Positions 42,169 through 51,536 of a stretch of DNA of 64,000 nt are shown here, in pieces. The position numbers and the translations under genes are program-made. Below the pieces are notes generated by a model, which did no database searches, had not been told where the DNA came from, and worked only from the letters and a program-made list of their open reading frames with translations. Origin of the DNA: Allobosea lupini (GTDB lineage Bacteria; Pseudomonadota; Alphaproteobacteria; Rhizobiales; Beijerinckiaceae). The stretch covers positions 1 through 64,000 of the forward strand of contig NZ_FOAN01000002.1 in assembly GCF_900109525.1 (NCBI RefSeq), in the 5' to 3' direction. Within the stretch, counting starts at the first letter, position 1. Each line of letters begins with the position of its first letter.

Positions 42169-42200
42169 GGGCCGCAGCGCTGCTGCGGCCCTGTTTCTTT
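42169..42200 (+). terminator. Strong Rho-independent terminator
   Basis: GGGCCGCAGC (42169-42178), loop GCT, GCTGCGGCCC (42182-42191), then TGTTTCTTT. It terminates the beta-barrel gene and separates it from convergent aroG. Confidence 0.9.
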
Positions 42201-42216
42201 GGCGGTGCTGCCGGGA

Positions 42217-43602
42217 TCACTCGGCCGCTTCGACCTCGGGCCGGGCCCGGCCGGCGCGCTCGCGCTTGACCAGCTCGGCGACGAGGAAGGCGAGCTCCAG
42301 CGCCTGCTCGGCATTGAGGCGCGGATCGCAGACCGTGTGGTAGCGGTCGTTGAGATCGGCGTCGGTCATGCCGCGGGCGCCCCCGGTGCACTCGGTGACG
42401 TTCTTGCCGGTCATCTCGAGATGCAGGCCGCCGGCATGCGTGCCTTCAGCCTGATGGACGGCGAAGAAGTTCTTCACCTCGGTCAGGATCAGGTCGAACG
42501 GCCGGGTCTTGTAGCCGCTCGCCGCCTTGACCGTGTTGCCGTGCATCGGATCGCAGGACCAGACGACGTTGCGCCCTTCCCGCTTGGTGGCGCGCACCAG
42601 AGCCGGCAGGTGGTCGAAGACCTTGTCGGCGCCGAAGCGGCCGATCAGGACGAGGCGGCCGGCCTGGTTCTGCGGATCGAGCGCGTCGATCAGCTTGAGC
42701 AGCTCGTCCGGCTTGAGCGACGGGCCGCATTTCAGGCCGATCGGGTTCTTGATGCCGCGGAAGTATTCGACATGGGCGTGGTCGAGCTGGCGGGTGCGGT
42801 CACCGATCCAGACCATGTGGCCGGAGGTGGCGTACCAGTCGCCGGTGGTCGAGTCGACGCGGGTCAGCGCCTGCTCGTAGCCGAGCAGCAGCGCCTCGTG
42901 GCTGGTGTAGAAATCCGTCGTGCGCATCTCGGGATGCGTCTCGGGATCGACGCCGATGGCGCGCATGAAGTCGAGCGACTCGGTGATACGGTCGCCCAGC
43001 TCCTGGTAGCGATGCGACTGAGGGCTGTCCTTGACGAAGCCGAGCATCCAGCGATGCGCGTTGTCGAGATTGGCGTAGCCGCCGGTGGCGAAGGCGCGGA
43101 TCAGGTTGAGCGTCGCCGCCGACTGCCGGTAAGCCTCGATCTGCCGGCGCGGGTCGGGAATCCGCGACTCCGCCGTGAACTCGTTGTCGTTGATGATGTC
43201 GCCCTTGTAGCTCGGCAGTTCGACATCGCCGATCTTCTCGTTCGGCGCCGAGCGCGGCTTGGCGAACTGGCCGGCGATGCGGCCGACTTTCACCACCGGC
43301 GAGCCACCGGCGAAGGTCAGCACCACCGCCATCTGCAGGAAAAGCCGGAAGAAATCACGGATGTTGTCGGCCGAATGCTCGGCGAAACTCTCAGCGCAAT
43401 CGCCGCCCTGAAGCAGGAAGGCCTCGCCGGCCGCGACCTTGCTCAACGCCCGCTTGAGCTTGCGCGCCTCGCCCGCAAAAACCAGCGGCGGAAAGCCGGC
43501 GAGCTGCTGCTCGACCGCCTTCAAGGCTGCCTGATCCGGATATTCCGGCATCTGCTGGACGGGCTTTGCCCTCCAGCTCTCGGGCGTCCACCGCTCGGAC
43601 AT
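42217..43602 (-). CDS. Class II (plant-type) 3-deoxy-7-phosphoheptulonate synthase
   Basis: This enzyme makes DAHP from phosphoenolpyruvate and erythrose 4-phosphate, the first step to aromatic amino acids. The 461-residue length and signature ([98 protein letters not shown]) are those of class II enzymes. The metal-binding Cys is in GGDC and the His and Glu lie in [13 protein letters not shown]. The start at 43602 has AGGAG nine bases upstream; earlier in-frame codons are not conserved-looking. Confidence 0.95.
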   Translation of the reverse strand: MSERWTPESWRAKPVQQMPEYPDQAALKAVEQQLAGFPPLVFAGEARKLKRALSKVAAGEAFLLQGGDCAESFAEHSADNIRDFFRLFLQMAVVLTFAGGSPVVKVGRIAGQFAKPRSAPNEKIGDVELPSYKGDIINDNEFTAESRIPDPRRQIEAYRQSAATLNLIRAFATGGYANLDNAHRWMLGFVKDSPQSHRYQELGDRITESLDFMRAIGVDPETHPEMRTTDFYTSHEALLLGYEQALTRVDSTTGDWYATSGHMVWIGDRTRQLDHAHVEYFRGIKNPIGLKCGPSLKPDELLKLIDALDPQNQAGRLVLIGRFGADKVFDHLPALVRATKREGRNVVWSCDPMHGNTVKAASGYKTRPFDLILTEVKNFFAVHQAEGTHAGGLHLEMTGKNVTECTGGARGMTDADLNDRYHTVCDPRLNAEQALELAFLVAELVKRERAGRARPEVEAAE

Positions 43603-43866
43603 GGGTCTTGCTCCTGATTTCACGCATCGCGCCTGCGTTAACCTCATCTTGGCGCGAACGGCGGCCTATACACCCGCAAGCTGCCTCTGGCCACCGTTAC
43701 GGCAAGGACGAGAGGCCGCGGCCCGAAAGCACGAATCCCGTCAAGCGCTTGGCATGGTCGGCTGTCAAACGGATTCCAGGCGTTAAGACGCCGATTCAAG
43801 ACCCTGCACTAGCGATTCAGCCGGCTCAGATTTTGAATCATGCGAAGCGGCGGCCACGCTTTACGT

Positions 43867-44271
43867 TCAGGCCGGCGTGACGTCGGTCCGGCCGAAATCG
43901 TCACCCTTGAACAGCAGAGCGGCACGAAGATACTTCGCCGTCGCATAGGAGAAGCAGTCGCCGAGATTGAGGATGCCGGGATAGCCAGGACCGATACCGT
44001 AGCGGTCGGCGGCCTCGATGGCGAGAGCGGTGATCCCCATATCGGGCGCGACGGGCTCGATGCCAGCCGTCTGCACAAACTCTTGAACGAGAGCCAGACC
44101 TCTCGTTCGCGCCACCGCCTTTCTCCGTGCGACCGCGCAAGCAGCTTCCCAGATCGTCACGGCCGAGGCGAAACGCATCGTCTCGTACGTGTCGAGCCGC
44201 TCCGACAGCATCGAAGCGTCGGCCTCCTCCAGCATGATGGAGACGATCGCGGACGCATCGAGGACGATCAC
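43867..44271 (-). CDS. vapC: VapC-type PIN-domain toxin
   Basis: The 134-residue protein is a type II toxin ribonuclease. The PIN acidic residues are Asp5 (IVLDASAIV), Glu42 (TIWEAACA) and Asp105 (LNLGDCFSYATAK), with LLFKGDDFGRTDV at the end. It starts with GTG at 44271, overlapping the antitoxin TGA (GTGA), the usual coupling in such pairs. VapC enzymes cut tRNA or rRNA; the target is not predictable. It is followed by no obvious terminator. Confidence 0.9.
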   Translation of the reverse strand: MIVLDASAIVSIMLEEADASMLSERLDTYETMRFASAVTIWEAACAVARRKAVARTRGLALVQEFVQTAGIEPVAPDMGITALAIEAADRYGIGPGYPGILNLGDCFSYATAKYLRAALLFKGDDFGRTDVTPA

Positions 44272-44516
44272 CGCCGTTCGCCGCTCAGCTCGTCATAGAA
44301 ATCCCTGTCGGGCGCCGGCCCACTGTCCGGCAAGGCTCGCAACTTCTCGTGGAGTGGCCGGAGCTTTTCCCACAGCGTCGGCCCCGCCGCGTCCCGCTCG
44401 GCCTTCTCCTTCAGCGCCCGGTGGATGATCTCGGTCACCCCCGTGCCGTGGCGCCGAGCGAGATCACGCGCCAACATCTCGACGGCATCGTTCTTGATGC
44501 TCAACCCCATACCCAT
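44268..44516 (-). CDS. vapB: VapB-type antitoxin (PSK-type, Rv0623-like)
   Basis: The 82-residue antitoxin has an N-terminal ribbon-helix-helix (GLSIKNDAVEMLARDLARRHGTGVTEIIHRALKEKAE), where residues around SIKND form the DNA-binding strand. The disordered C-terminal tail (DPRDFYDE region: PAPDRDFYDELSGERR) should wrap the toxin. Two ATGs (44516, 44510) are possible. A pair of palindromes 21 bases apart just upstream (44537-44567) fits the autoregulatory operator expected for this type of pair. Confidence 0.88.
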   Translation of the reverse strand: MGMGLSIKNDAVEMLARDLARRHGTGVTEIIHRALKEKAERDAAGPTLWEKLRPLHEKLRALPDSGPAPDRDFYDELSGERR

Positions 44517-44536
44517 CCGGGCTGACAGCCCGCCTC

Positions 44537-44567
44537 ATTCTAGAACCGCAGCCAAGCTTTCTAGAAT
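44537..44567. promoter_or_regulatory. Probable VapB autoregulatory operator: two TTCTAGAA palindromes
   Basis: TTCTAGAA occurs at 44538-44545 and 44559-44566, 21 bases apart, about two helical turns; together with flanking A and T they form a perfect 9-bp inverted repeat. It lies 21 bases upstream of vapB, where the antitoxin's ribbon-helix-helix dimers would bind. Confidence 0.75.
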
Positions 44568-44746
44568 TTAGGCTTCACCCTTCTGCCCTGCAAGTCGCAA
44601 TCATGCTCTATTTGATCCGCTAACCGCATCAATCTCCCCGGCATTTGCATTTCACACCTGGCGGCAAAGGCCATTGTCTGCCTCGCGCGGCGTGTCCGAA
44701 GATGGCCGTGCAATCAACAACGCCGGTCGCGGCGATGGGAGGAACC

Positions 44747-45784
44747 ATGAGACGTCACATTCTGGCGGCCGCTTTCGGCCTGGCCTGCGGCCTCGGTGCA
44801 GCGCAGGCCCAGCAGGTGCAGGAGCCGATCACGCTGCGCGGCATGGGCTCCTTCCATGTCGGCGGCAAGCTGGTCGAGATCTCGGGCCGGCCGGTCAAGG
44901 ACGTGGTGTTCACTCCCGGCGGCACGCCCGCCCGCGTCGACCCGAACGGCACCTACCAGACCGGGCAGATGTATGTGCAGTACTTCCTGCCGCAGAACGA
45001 GAAGGGCTCCGTCCCGCTCCTGCTCTGGCATGGCGGCGGCATGACCGGCGTCAATTACGAGACGACGCCGGACGGCCGTCAGGGCTGGCTCGAATTCTTC
45101 CTGCGCAAGGGCTGGTCGGTCTACAATTCCGACGCGGTCGAGCGCGGACGCTCGAGCTGGGCGATGTACCCCGACGTCATCCCCGGCGAGCCTCTGTTCC
45201 TGACCACGGCGAACCCGTTCGAGCGCTTCCGCATCGGCGCAGGCGGCGGCTACGACGCCGACCCGGCCAAGCGCAAATACCTGCCGGGCAGCCAGTTCCC
45301 GGCCGAGGGCTACGACAATTTCGTCAAGCAGATCGTGCCGCGCTGGACCTCGACCGACCAGATGATCATCGACGCCTATATCGCCGAGGTCGACAAGGTC
45401 TGCCCCTGCGTGATCTCGTTCCACAGCCAGTCCGGCCAGTTCGGCTTCAAGGTGGCGCAGGCACGGCCCGACAAGGTCAAGGCGCTGATCGCGGTCGAGC
45501 CTGCCGGCATCGGCGATCCGGCCAAGGCGGCGGCGCTGAAGGACATCCCGGTGCTGATGGTCTTCGGCGACTATATCGAGCAGGACGCGCGCTGGCCGAC
45601 CATCCGCAAGACCGCGACCGATTTCGGCGACAAGATCACCGCGGCCGGTGGCTCGGTCGATGTCGTCAACCTGCCCGCCGTCGGCATCACCGGCAACTCG
45701 CACATGCTCATGATGGACAAGAATAATCTGGATGTCGCGCAGCTGATCCAGGACTGGCTGGCGAAGAAGGGGCTGACGAAATAG
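44747..45784 (+). CDS. Exported alpha/beta-hydrolase (esterase-like)
   Basis: The 345-residue precursor has a signal peptide ending GAAQAQ. The fold has an oxyanion-type HGGGMTGVNYE, a nucleophile elbow FHSQSGQFG (Ser in place of the standard GxSxG context), AVEPAGIG, and a late catalytic His in NSHMLMM. This arrangement matches bacterial periplasmic esterases sometimes annotated as alpha/beta-hydrolase or carboxylesterase; the substrate is unknown. The start at 44747 has GGGAGGA nine bases upstream. Its last 77 bases overlap the convergent LysR gene. Confidence 0.82.
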   Translation: MRRHILAAAFGLACGLGAAQAQQVQEPITLRGMGSFHVGGKLVEISGRPVKDVVFTPGGTPARVDPNGTYQTGQMYVQYFLPQNEKGSVPLLLWHGGGMTGVNYETTPDGRQGWLEFFLRKGWSVYNSDAVERGRSSWAMYPDVIPGEPLFLTTANPFERFRIGAGGGYDADPAKRKYLPGSQFPAEGYDNFVKQIVPRWTSTDQMIIDAYIAEVDKVCPCVISFHSQSGQFGFKVAQARPDKVKALIAVEPAGIGDPAKAAALKDIPVLMVFGDYIEQDARWPTIRKTATDFGDKITAAGGSVDVVNLPAVGITGNSHMLMMDKNNLDVAQLIQDWLAKKGLTK

Positions 45785-46679
45785 GCGCGGGCTCGCGCGC
45801 CTGCTCCAGCAGCCAGTCGCGGAACAGGCTGATCTTGCGCGCGGTCCGGCGCCTTGCCGGGTAGGTCAGCCAGTAGTCGTAGCCGCCGGGAAGCATCAGG
45901 TCGAAGGGCTGGACCAGCAGCCCTTCGCAAAGCTCGCGCCGGAAGAAGATCGGCGAGCACATGGCCGCGCCATTGCCGGCGAGCGCGGCCGTGACTTCAA
46001 GCTGCTGTACGGCGAGGTCGAAGCCCGCCTCCACCGGGGTCGCCTCGGAATTGACCCCCGCGGCAGCGAACCAGCGATCCCACGCCTCGGTCTTGCCGAT
46101 GCGCTTCACGTGCAAAAGGTCCGAGGGTTGCGGAGGCCGGCCAAGATCGCGGAACAGATTCGGCCCGCACAGCGGCGTGAACTCGCTCTTCATCACCCAG
46201 TGCGCCTCCAGCCCCGGCCATTGGCCGCTGCCGCGCCGGATGGCTACGTCGCAGTCGTCGGCCTGCGGGTCACTGAGTCCGACCTTCGTGGTCATCCGCA
46301 CCGCCAGCCCCGGATTGGCGCATTGGAACAGGCCTAGGCGCGGCACCAGCCAATTCGACGCGATGGTCGGCAGCGCCTGGATCGAGAGCACGCCTTCCGC
46401 CGTCTGCGTGACCGCGGCAAAGGCCGCGCGCAGGCCGTCAAAGGAATCCATCACCGACGACGCAAGGCGCTCGCCCGCCTCGGTCAAGACGACGCGTCGC
46501 GCCTGGCGCTGGAACAGCGGCAGGCCGAGCCGCTCCTCCAGCAGCTTGATCTGATAGCTCACCGCAGCCTGCGTCATGCCGAGCTCGGCCGCGGCGCGGG
46601 TGAAGCTGCCATGGCGCGCCGCCGCCTCGAAAGCGCGGATCGCGCTGAGCGGCGGCAGGCCCGTCGCCAGATCATTCAT
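45708..46679 (-). CDS. LysR-family regulator (GcvA-like)
   Basis: The 323-residue protein has an N-terminal HTH: LPPLSAIRAFEAAARHGSFTRAAAELGMTQAAVSYQIKLLEERLGLPLFQR (residues 8-57), typical of the GcvA/AmpR branch. The effector domain (about 90-295) has the branch's LPTIASNWLVPRLGLFQ and DVAIRRGSGQWPGLEAHWV. A Ser/Pro-rich tail reads back into the 3' end of the convergent esterase gene, an overlap of 77 bases. The effector ligand is unknown; the esterase and the divergent DUF1127 gene are candidate targets by position only. Confidence 0.9.
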   Translation of the reverse strand: MNDLATGLPPLSAIRAFEAAARHGSFTRAAAELGMTQAAVSYQIKLLEERLGLPLFQRQARRVVLTEAGERLASSVMDSFDGLRAAFAAVTQTAEGVLSIQALPTIASNWLVPRLGLFQCANPGLAVRMTTKVGLSDPQADDCDVAIRRGSGQWPGLEAHWVMKSEFTPLCGPNLFRDLGRPPQPSDLLHVKRIGKTEAWDRWFAAAGVNSEATPVEAGFDLAVQQLEVTAALAGNGAAMCSPIFFRRELCEGLLVQPFDLMLPGGYDYWLTYPARRRTARKISLFRDWLLEQAREPAPISSAPSSPASPGSAARHPDYSCPS

Positions 46680-46777
46680 CAGCTGACCTTATGTATGTCG
46701 CGTCGAATCCAGTTTGTCCGCAAGGCCGATCGAGAGCATCCCTTGGCGCAATCGACATCCACCTCGGGAGCCGCATC

Positions 46778-46993
46778 ATGTCGGCCGAAGTCAGCAGAAA
46801 TAATGGATATGTCAGCCTGATGCCAGCGCTGCGTGCGGTTCTCGCGCGCATTCGCCGGTTCCAGCGCAATCGCGTGGTCGCACTCGACGACCGCCTCGAC
46901 CAGGAGGGCCTCAGCACCCATATGGCGCGCGACATCGGGCTCAGTGACGCAAGCCTGATTTATGACAGCCGCCGCTCCGATCGCGGCGGCTGA
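46778..46993 (+). CDS. DUF1127 family protein
   Basis: The 71-residue protein contains the DUF1127 core RNRVVALDDRLDQEGLSTHMARDIGLSDASL, where (L/M)-x-RDIGLS is diagnostic. These small proteins, some of them arginine-rich RNA-binding regulators, act in phosphate and stress control in Rhodobacter and Agrobacterium. The start at 46778 has CGGGAG seven bases upstream; an earlier ATG at 46691 is unlikely. It is divergent from the LysR gene and convergent with gor, six bases after its own stop. Confidence 0.85.
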   Translation: MSAEVSRNNGYVSLMPALRAVLARIRRFQRNRVVALDDRLDQEGLSTHMARDIGLSDASLIYDSRRSDRGG

Positions 46994-46999
46994 TGCCCG

Positions 47000-48373
47000 T
47001 CAGAGAGCGCTCTTGCGCGGCGTGCGCATGGTGACGAGTTCTTCGGCCGCGCTCGGGTGCAAGGCGACGGTGCGGTCGAAATCGGCCTTGGTCGCGCCCA
47101 TGGTGACGGCGATCGCCACCGACTGGATGATCTCGCCGGCATCGTGGCCGAGGATGTGGACGCCGAGCACCTTGTCGGTCTCCGCGTCGACGACCAGCTT
47201 CATGTAGATGCGCTCGTCGCGGCCGGAGATGGTCGCCTTCATCGGCCGGAAGCCGGTCTCGAAGATGCGCAGCTCGCGGCCTGTCGCCAGCGCCTGCTGC
47301 TCGGTGAGGCCGACGCTGCCGAGCTCCGGCGTCGTGAACACGGCGGAGGCGACGAGGGCGTGATCGACCGTCCACGGCTTGCCGCCAAAGGTCGAGTCGG
47401 CGAAGGCATGGCCCTCGCGGATCGCCACCGGGGTCAGGTTGACGCGATCGGTGACGTCGCCCACAGCCGCGATCGACCGGACATTGGAGAGCGAGCCGGC
47501 ATCGACCAGGACCTGGCCGATCGGGCCGAGCTTGACGCCGGCGGCTTCGAGGCCAAGCCCAGCCGTGTTCGGGCGGCGGCCGGTCGCGACCAGCACGACA
47601 TCGGCATCGATCGGCGCGCCATGGGCGCAATGGGCCCGGCGCGTGCCATCCGGCAGCAATTCGATGCGATCGACCGTGCAGCCGAGGCGCAAGGTGATGC
47701 CGGCATGGCCGAGCGCATCGCGCAGCCGGGTGCGCAAATCCTCGTCGAAGCCGCGCAGGACATTGTCGCCGCGATGCAGCAGCGTGACGGCGACACCGAG
47801 CCGGGCAAAGACGCTGGCGAATTCGAGCGCGATATAGCCGCCGCCGATAACCAGCATGCGCCCGGGCAGGCTCGGCAGATGGAAGACCTCGTTCGAGGAG
47901 ATGCCGAGCTCGCCGCCAGGGATCGGCGGATCGAAGGCGGGATGGCCGCCAGTCGCAACAAGGATGTGGCGGGCCCGGATCGTCTGACCGCTCTTTAGCA
48001 GCCTGACCTCGTGCGGCGCGGTGACGACTGCGCGCTCCTCGCGGATTTCGACGCCGGCGCCGTCCAGGCCCTTGCGATAGAGGCCGGAGAGCCGCGTCAC
48101 CTCTCCGGCGACGGCATCGCGCAGGGTCGGCCAGTCGAACTCCGGCTTGCCGACGCTCCAGCCGAAGCCGGTGGCGTCCTCGAACTCGTCGGCGAAGCGG
48201 CTGGCATAGACGAAGAGCTTCTTGGGCACGCAGCCGCGGATGACGCAGGTGCCGCCGATGCGGTCCTCCTCGGCGATCATCACGCGGGCACCATGGCCTG
48301 CGGCGATGCGGGCGGCGCGCGTGCCACCCGAACCGGCTCCGATGACGAAGAGGTCGACGTCGAACTCAGCCAT
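47000..48373 (-). CDS. gor: Glutathione-disulfide reductase
   Basis: This 457-residue flavoprotein reduces GSSG with NADPH. The FAD loop is VIGAGSGGTRAARIAAGHGARV, and the redox disulfide is Cys43/Cys48 in GGTCVIRGCVPKKL. The NADPH loop is VIGGGYIALEFASVFARLG, and the interface has a His-Pro (LHPSAAEELV). A downstream VHILGHDAGEIIQ is typical of Gor. The start at 48373 has a G-run six bases upstream; an ATG at 48379 is also possible. It overlaps the upstream O-antigen-ligase-family gene by eight bases, so both are probably one transcript. Confidence 0.92.
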   Translation of the reverse strand: MAEFDVDLFVIGAGSGGTRAARIAAGHGARVMIAEEDRIGGTCVIRGCVPKKLFVYASRFADEFEDATGFGWSVGKPEFDWPTLRDAVAGEVTRLSGLYRKGLDGAGVEIREERAVVTAPHEVRLLKSGQTIRARHILVATGGHPAFDPPIPGGELGISSNEVFHLPSLPGRMLVIGGGYIALEFASVFARLGVAVTLLHRGDNVLRGFDEDLRTRLRDALGHAGITLRLGCTVDRIELLPDGTRRAHCAHGAPIDADVVLVATGRRPNTAGLGLEAAGVKLGPIGQVLVDAGSLSNVRSIAAVGDVTDRVNLTPVAIREGHAFADSTFGGKPWTVDHALVASAVFTTPELGSVGLTEQQALATGRELRIFETGFRPMKATISGRDERIYMKLVVDAETDKVLGVHILGHDAGEIIQSVAIAVTMGATKADFDRTVALHPSAAEELVTMRTPRKSAL

Positions 48374-49667
48374 GATCATCCCCCCGCCGCGAGGCGGCAT
48401 CTGTCCCAAACCAGAGAATGGCAGCGCCGAGCGCGGCGATCCACCAGCCCTGCCAGGCGCCATGCCCGACAACGGCGATCGAGAAGGCCGCGGTGAACAG
48501 GGCCAAGCGCGGCGCCAGCTCGGCCGGCGGCAGGCGCCGCAGTCGCGCGAGCAGCAGCAGCCCGGCGAGCGTCAGCACCCCCGCCCCGATCACGCCGGTT
48601 TCGGCCCAGGCCTGCAGCGGCATATCGTGCGGATGGCCGACACCCAGCAGCTCCCGCTCCGCAGCGGGAACCTCAGCCGCGACGGGGTGCTCACGCATGA
48701 CGGCGGACGTACCGAAGCCGGTGCCGGCAACCGGGCGGACCCAGACGACCTCGCCGAAGCTCTGCCAGATGTCGATGCGCGCCTGTCCGGTCATGCTATT
48801 GAAGCGATCGAGGATCATGGAAGGCAGCCAGCGCTGCGCCGTCACGCCCAGCACGGGAGCGAGCGCCATGGTGGTAACGAAGGCGAGCGCCACCGCCGTC
48901 AGCGCAAAGCGCGGGGCGAGCGCGGCGCAAGCCCAGCACAGCACCAGGACCGCGAGGCCGAGCCGCACCGAGGCGCTCTCTGAACGAACGGCGAAGACGG
49001 CGACCACAACCGCGAGCAGCACGGCCAGCAGCCGGTCTGACCAATGAGCGCCCGGTCGCGACCAGAGCGCGTAGACCGTCGGCACTGCGAGGAGGAAGCA
49101 GGTGATCGCCGGACGATTGAAGACGAAGGCCATCATCTTGCCGGTGCCCAGCGCGGCACGCTGCGAGAGGCCCGAGGCGAGCTCGATCATCGAAAGGATG
49201 GCCGCAGCGAGGATCATCAGGGCGAGCGCGCGTAGGAACAGCGGCGTCGGCCGCCATTGCCCGGAGGTCGCGATCGCCAGCGCGAACACGATCGGCAGGA
49301 CCAATTCCGCCCAGGCCTGCAGGGAGACGGAGGCTTTGTTGCTCCAGCCGATCGAAACCAGCGCCCAGGCGAGGAATGCGGCGATCGCCAGGGCCAAAGG
49401 CGTGGCCAACAGGGCACGCAGGCGGGCGATGCTCGCCGCGGCCGGCTCGGCCAGCAGTCCCGCCCCCAGGAAAGCCGCGGCGGCAAGGCCCAGCATCAGC
49501 GGAGCCGAGCGGTTCGCCAGCCACATGGCGAGCGGCAGCAAGACCAGGCAGACCACACCGGCGATACGAAGAGCCCGAACCGCCGCGGGCTCGCTCGCCC
49601 GTGCCGACGGAGCATCGCGCAGAGCATTCGAGGCAGTCGAGCTGGCTGACGGAAAGATCTGACTCAT
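48366..49667 (-). CDS. O-antigen ligase/polymerase family membrane protein (Wzy_C)
   Basis: The 433-residue protein has about 11 membrane segments. It carries the Wzy_C/WaaL-type periplasmic loop ending GVGHPHDMPLQAWAETGVIGAGVLTLAGLLLLARLRRL, with the conserved His and Arg region (GTGFGTSAV, PHDMPLQ). Such enzymes attach O-polysaccharide to lipid A-core or polymerise glycans. No other LPS gene lies adjacent, so the acceptor is unknown. The gene precedes gor and overlaps it by eight bases. The 5' end (49668-49963) faces the tctC promoter region. Confidence 0.82.
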   Translation of the reverse strand: MSQIFPSASSTASNALRDAPSARASEPAAVRALRIAGVVCLVLLPLAMWLANRSAPLMLGLAAAAFLGAGLLAEPAAASIARLRALLATPLALAIAAFLAWALVSIGWSNKASVSLQAWAELVLPIVFALAIATSGQWRPTPLFLRALALMILAAAILSMIELASGLSQRAALGTGKMMAFVFNRPAITCFLLAVPTVYALWSRPGAHWSDRLLAVLLAVVVAVFAVRSESASVRLGLAVLVLCWACAALAPRFALTAVALAFVTTMALAPVLGVTAQRWLPSMILDRFNSMTGQARIDIWQSFGEVVWVRPVAGTGFGTSAVMREHPVAAEVPAAERELLGVGHPHDMPLQAWAETGVIGAGVLTLAGLLLLARLRRLPPAELAPRLALFTAAFSIAVVGHGAWQGWWIAALGAAILWFGTDAASRRGDDHG

Positions 49668-49864
49668 GCGCTGCGGCTTACGCGATGCGGGAAGTGTCGC
49701 CTAGAGGCAGAAGGGAAGCCGGACATGCTCCGAACGAGATCGTCCGAACCCGTCCCGAGCTGGTCCAGCCCCACCAGGACCTACGACCTTAGGCGATCTC
49801 ACCAGCTGCCTCTCGTCGAATTTTCCTGCGTGCACACGCCCCGGAAGCGAAACATCTTGACTTG

Positions 49865-49878
49865 TGATTATGCAATCA
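49865..49878. promoter_or_regulatory. Small palindrome TGATT-ATGC-AATCA upstream of tctC
   Basis: A perfect 5-bp inverted repeat with a 4-base spacer lies about 86 bases before the tctC start, within a TTGACT-containing segment (from 49858) that might be a -35 region. It is a possible operator for the transporter unit; evidence is symmetry and position only. Confidence 0.3.
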
Positions 49879-49963
49879 GGCGCAATTGATCCGTGGTCCG
49901 ATGCGGTGCCACAGGGCGAGCGTCGACAATCGGCGTGCCAAACACGCCACTCGGGAGGTAACA

Positions 49964-50926
49964 ATGCTCACGTCCTTCTTCAAGCGCGGGGCCGTGGCCG
50001 CCGTCGCCCTCGCCGGCCTCACCACGGCCGCCTTCGCGCAGATGGAACTGAAGATCATGGCCCCGGCCGCGCCCGGCGGCGGCTGGGACGGCACGGCGCG
50101 CTCGATGCAGCAGGCGCTGATGGCTGCAGGCATCTCCAAGAGCGTCCAGGTCAACAACGTCACCGGCGCCGGCGGCACGATCGGCCTCGCCCAGCTCATC
50201 GGCGCCAAGGGCGACGGCCACCAGCTGATGGTCAACGGCTTCGTCATGGTCGGCGCCATCCTGCTCAACAAGTCGCCGGTGAACCTGACCCAGGTGACAC
50301 CGATCGCGCGCCTGACCGCCGAAGCAGAGGTCATCGTCGTTCCGACCGATTCCCCGCTGAAGTCGGCGAAGGACCTCGCCGAGCGCCTCAAGGCCGACCC
50401 GGCCAAGGTGACCTGGGCCGGCGGCTCGGCCGGTGGCACCGACCACATCCTGGCGGCTCTGTTCGCCCAGGCTGTCGGCGCAGACGCCAAGAAGATCAAC
50501 TACATCCCGTTCTCGGGCGGCGGCGAGGCGCTGGCCGCGATGCTCGGCGGGCGCGTCACCGCCGGCGTCTCCGGCTATGGCGAGTTCGAAGGCCAGATCA
50601 AGGCCGGCAAGCTGCGCGTGCTCGCCGTCTCCTCGGCCAAGCGCCTCGACAATGCGCCGGACGCGCCGACGCTGAAGGAGCAGGGCATCGATCTCGAGCT
50701 GCTGAACTGGCGCTCGGTCGTCGCCCCTCCGGGCCTGTCGGCCGACCAGACCAAGGCGCTGATCGACGCGACCGAGAAGATGGTCAAGTCGAAGGAGTGG
50801 CAGGACATTCTCAAGGCCCGCGGCTGGGACGACGCCTATCTCGCCGGCCCGGCGTTCGACAGCTTCCTGAAGGAAGAGATCGCCCGCGTCTCCAAGGTCA
50901 TGACCGAGGTCGGCCTGGTCAAGTGA
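49964..50926 (+). CDS. tctC: Tripartite tricarboxylate transporter substrate-binding protein
   Basis: The 320-residue periplasmic protein (signal peptide ending AAFAQ) has the Bug/TctC fold. The conserved [27 protein letters not shown] and [41 protein letters not shown] are followed by [36 protein letters not shown] and [34 protein letters not shown]. It captures the substrate, a di- or tricarboxylate in known cases. GGGAGGT lies just upstream of the start at 49964. A terminator follows directly, and tctB and tctA come after. Confidence 0.94.
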   Translation: MLTSFFKRGAVAAVALAGLTTAAFAQMELKIMAPAAPGGGWDGTARSMQQALMAAGISKSVQVNNVTGAGGTIGLAQLIGAKGDGHQLMVNGFVMVGAILLNKSPVNLTQVTPIARLTAEAEVIVVPTDSPLKSAKDLAERLKADPAKVTWAGGSAGGTDHILAALFAQAVGADAKKINYIPFSGGGEALAAMLGGRVTAGVSGYGEFEGQIKAGKLRVLAVSSAKRLDNAPDAPTLKEQGIDLELLNWRSVVAPPGLSADQTKALIDATEKMVKSKEWQDILKARGWDDAYLAGPAFDSFLKEEIARVSKVMTEVGLVK

Positions 50927-50950
50927 GCCGGCCACGGCACAGCTGAGTGC

Positions 50951-50977
50951 GGGGCCGGGAAACCGGCCCCCTTTTTT
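50951..50977 (+). terminator. Terminator/attenuator between tctC and tctB
   Basis: GGGGCCGG-GAAA-CCGGCCCC, then CTTTTTT: a strong intrinsic terminator 25 bases after tctC. Read-through would supply tctBA at lower level, matching the usual need for excess binding protein. Confidence 0.88.
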
Positions 50978-51037
50978 CCTCTCGTTACCACTCGCCCTCC
51001 CCGGCTCCGGACATGCCGGGCAACGACGGATCATCCG

Positions 51038-51517
51038 ATGAGCCAGGAGCCTCTCGCGCACCGACCGGACAAACCGGCCCTCCTGGTCGGCGTGCTGCTG
51101 CTCGCCGTCGCGGCGATCGTCGGCCATGACGCCTCCACCCAGACGATCACCTCGAATTACGGCCTTGGGCCGACGGCGATGCCCTATGTGATCTGCGGAG
51201 GGCTCGTGCTTCTCGGTCTGGCGCATCTGTTCGTCGCCTTCCGGGAGGGCCTGCCCAAGCCGGAAGCGGCCGACAAGAGCGCCCTGCTCTGGATCGCGGC
51301 GGGCCTTGTCGGCCTGATCGCCTCGATCGGCCTCGGCGGCGGCTTCGTGCTGGCGACCACGCTGATCTTCGCCTGCACCGCCCGCGGCTTCGGCCGCCGC
51401 GCCTTCCTCGTCGATGCGGCCATCGGCTTCGTGCTCGGGCTCATCATTTTCCTGGTCTTCGCCAAGCTCCTGACGCTGATCCTGCCGTCAGGGCCGTTCG
51501 AGCAGCTCTTCCTCTGA
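51038..51517 (+). CDS. tctB: Tripartite tricarboxylate transporter small membrane subunit
   Basis: The 159-residue protein has four membrane segments (about residues 17-34, 52-73, 90-105 and 128-150). It shows the TctB pattern [48 protein letters not shown] and ends [10 protein letters not shown]. It is the small integral subunit that works with TctA and TctC. It lies 20 bases before tctA and 111 after tctC, separated from the latter by a terminator. Confidence 0.88.
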   Translation: MSQEPLAHRPDKPALLVGVLLLAVAAIVGHDASTQTITSNYGLGPTAMPYVICGGLVLLGLAHLFVAFREGLPKPEAADKSALLWIAAGLVGLIASIGLGGGFVLATTLIFACTARGFGRRAFLVDAAIGFVLGLIIFLVFAKLLTLILPSGPFEQLFL

Positions 51518-51536
51518 CGCCGAAGGCGGGTCAATC

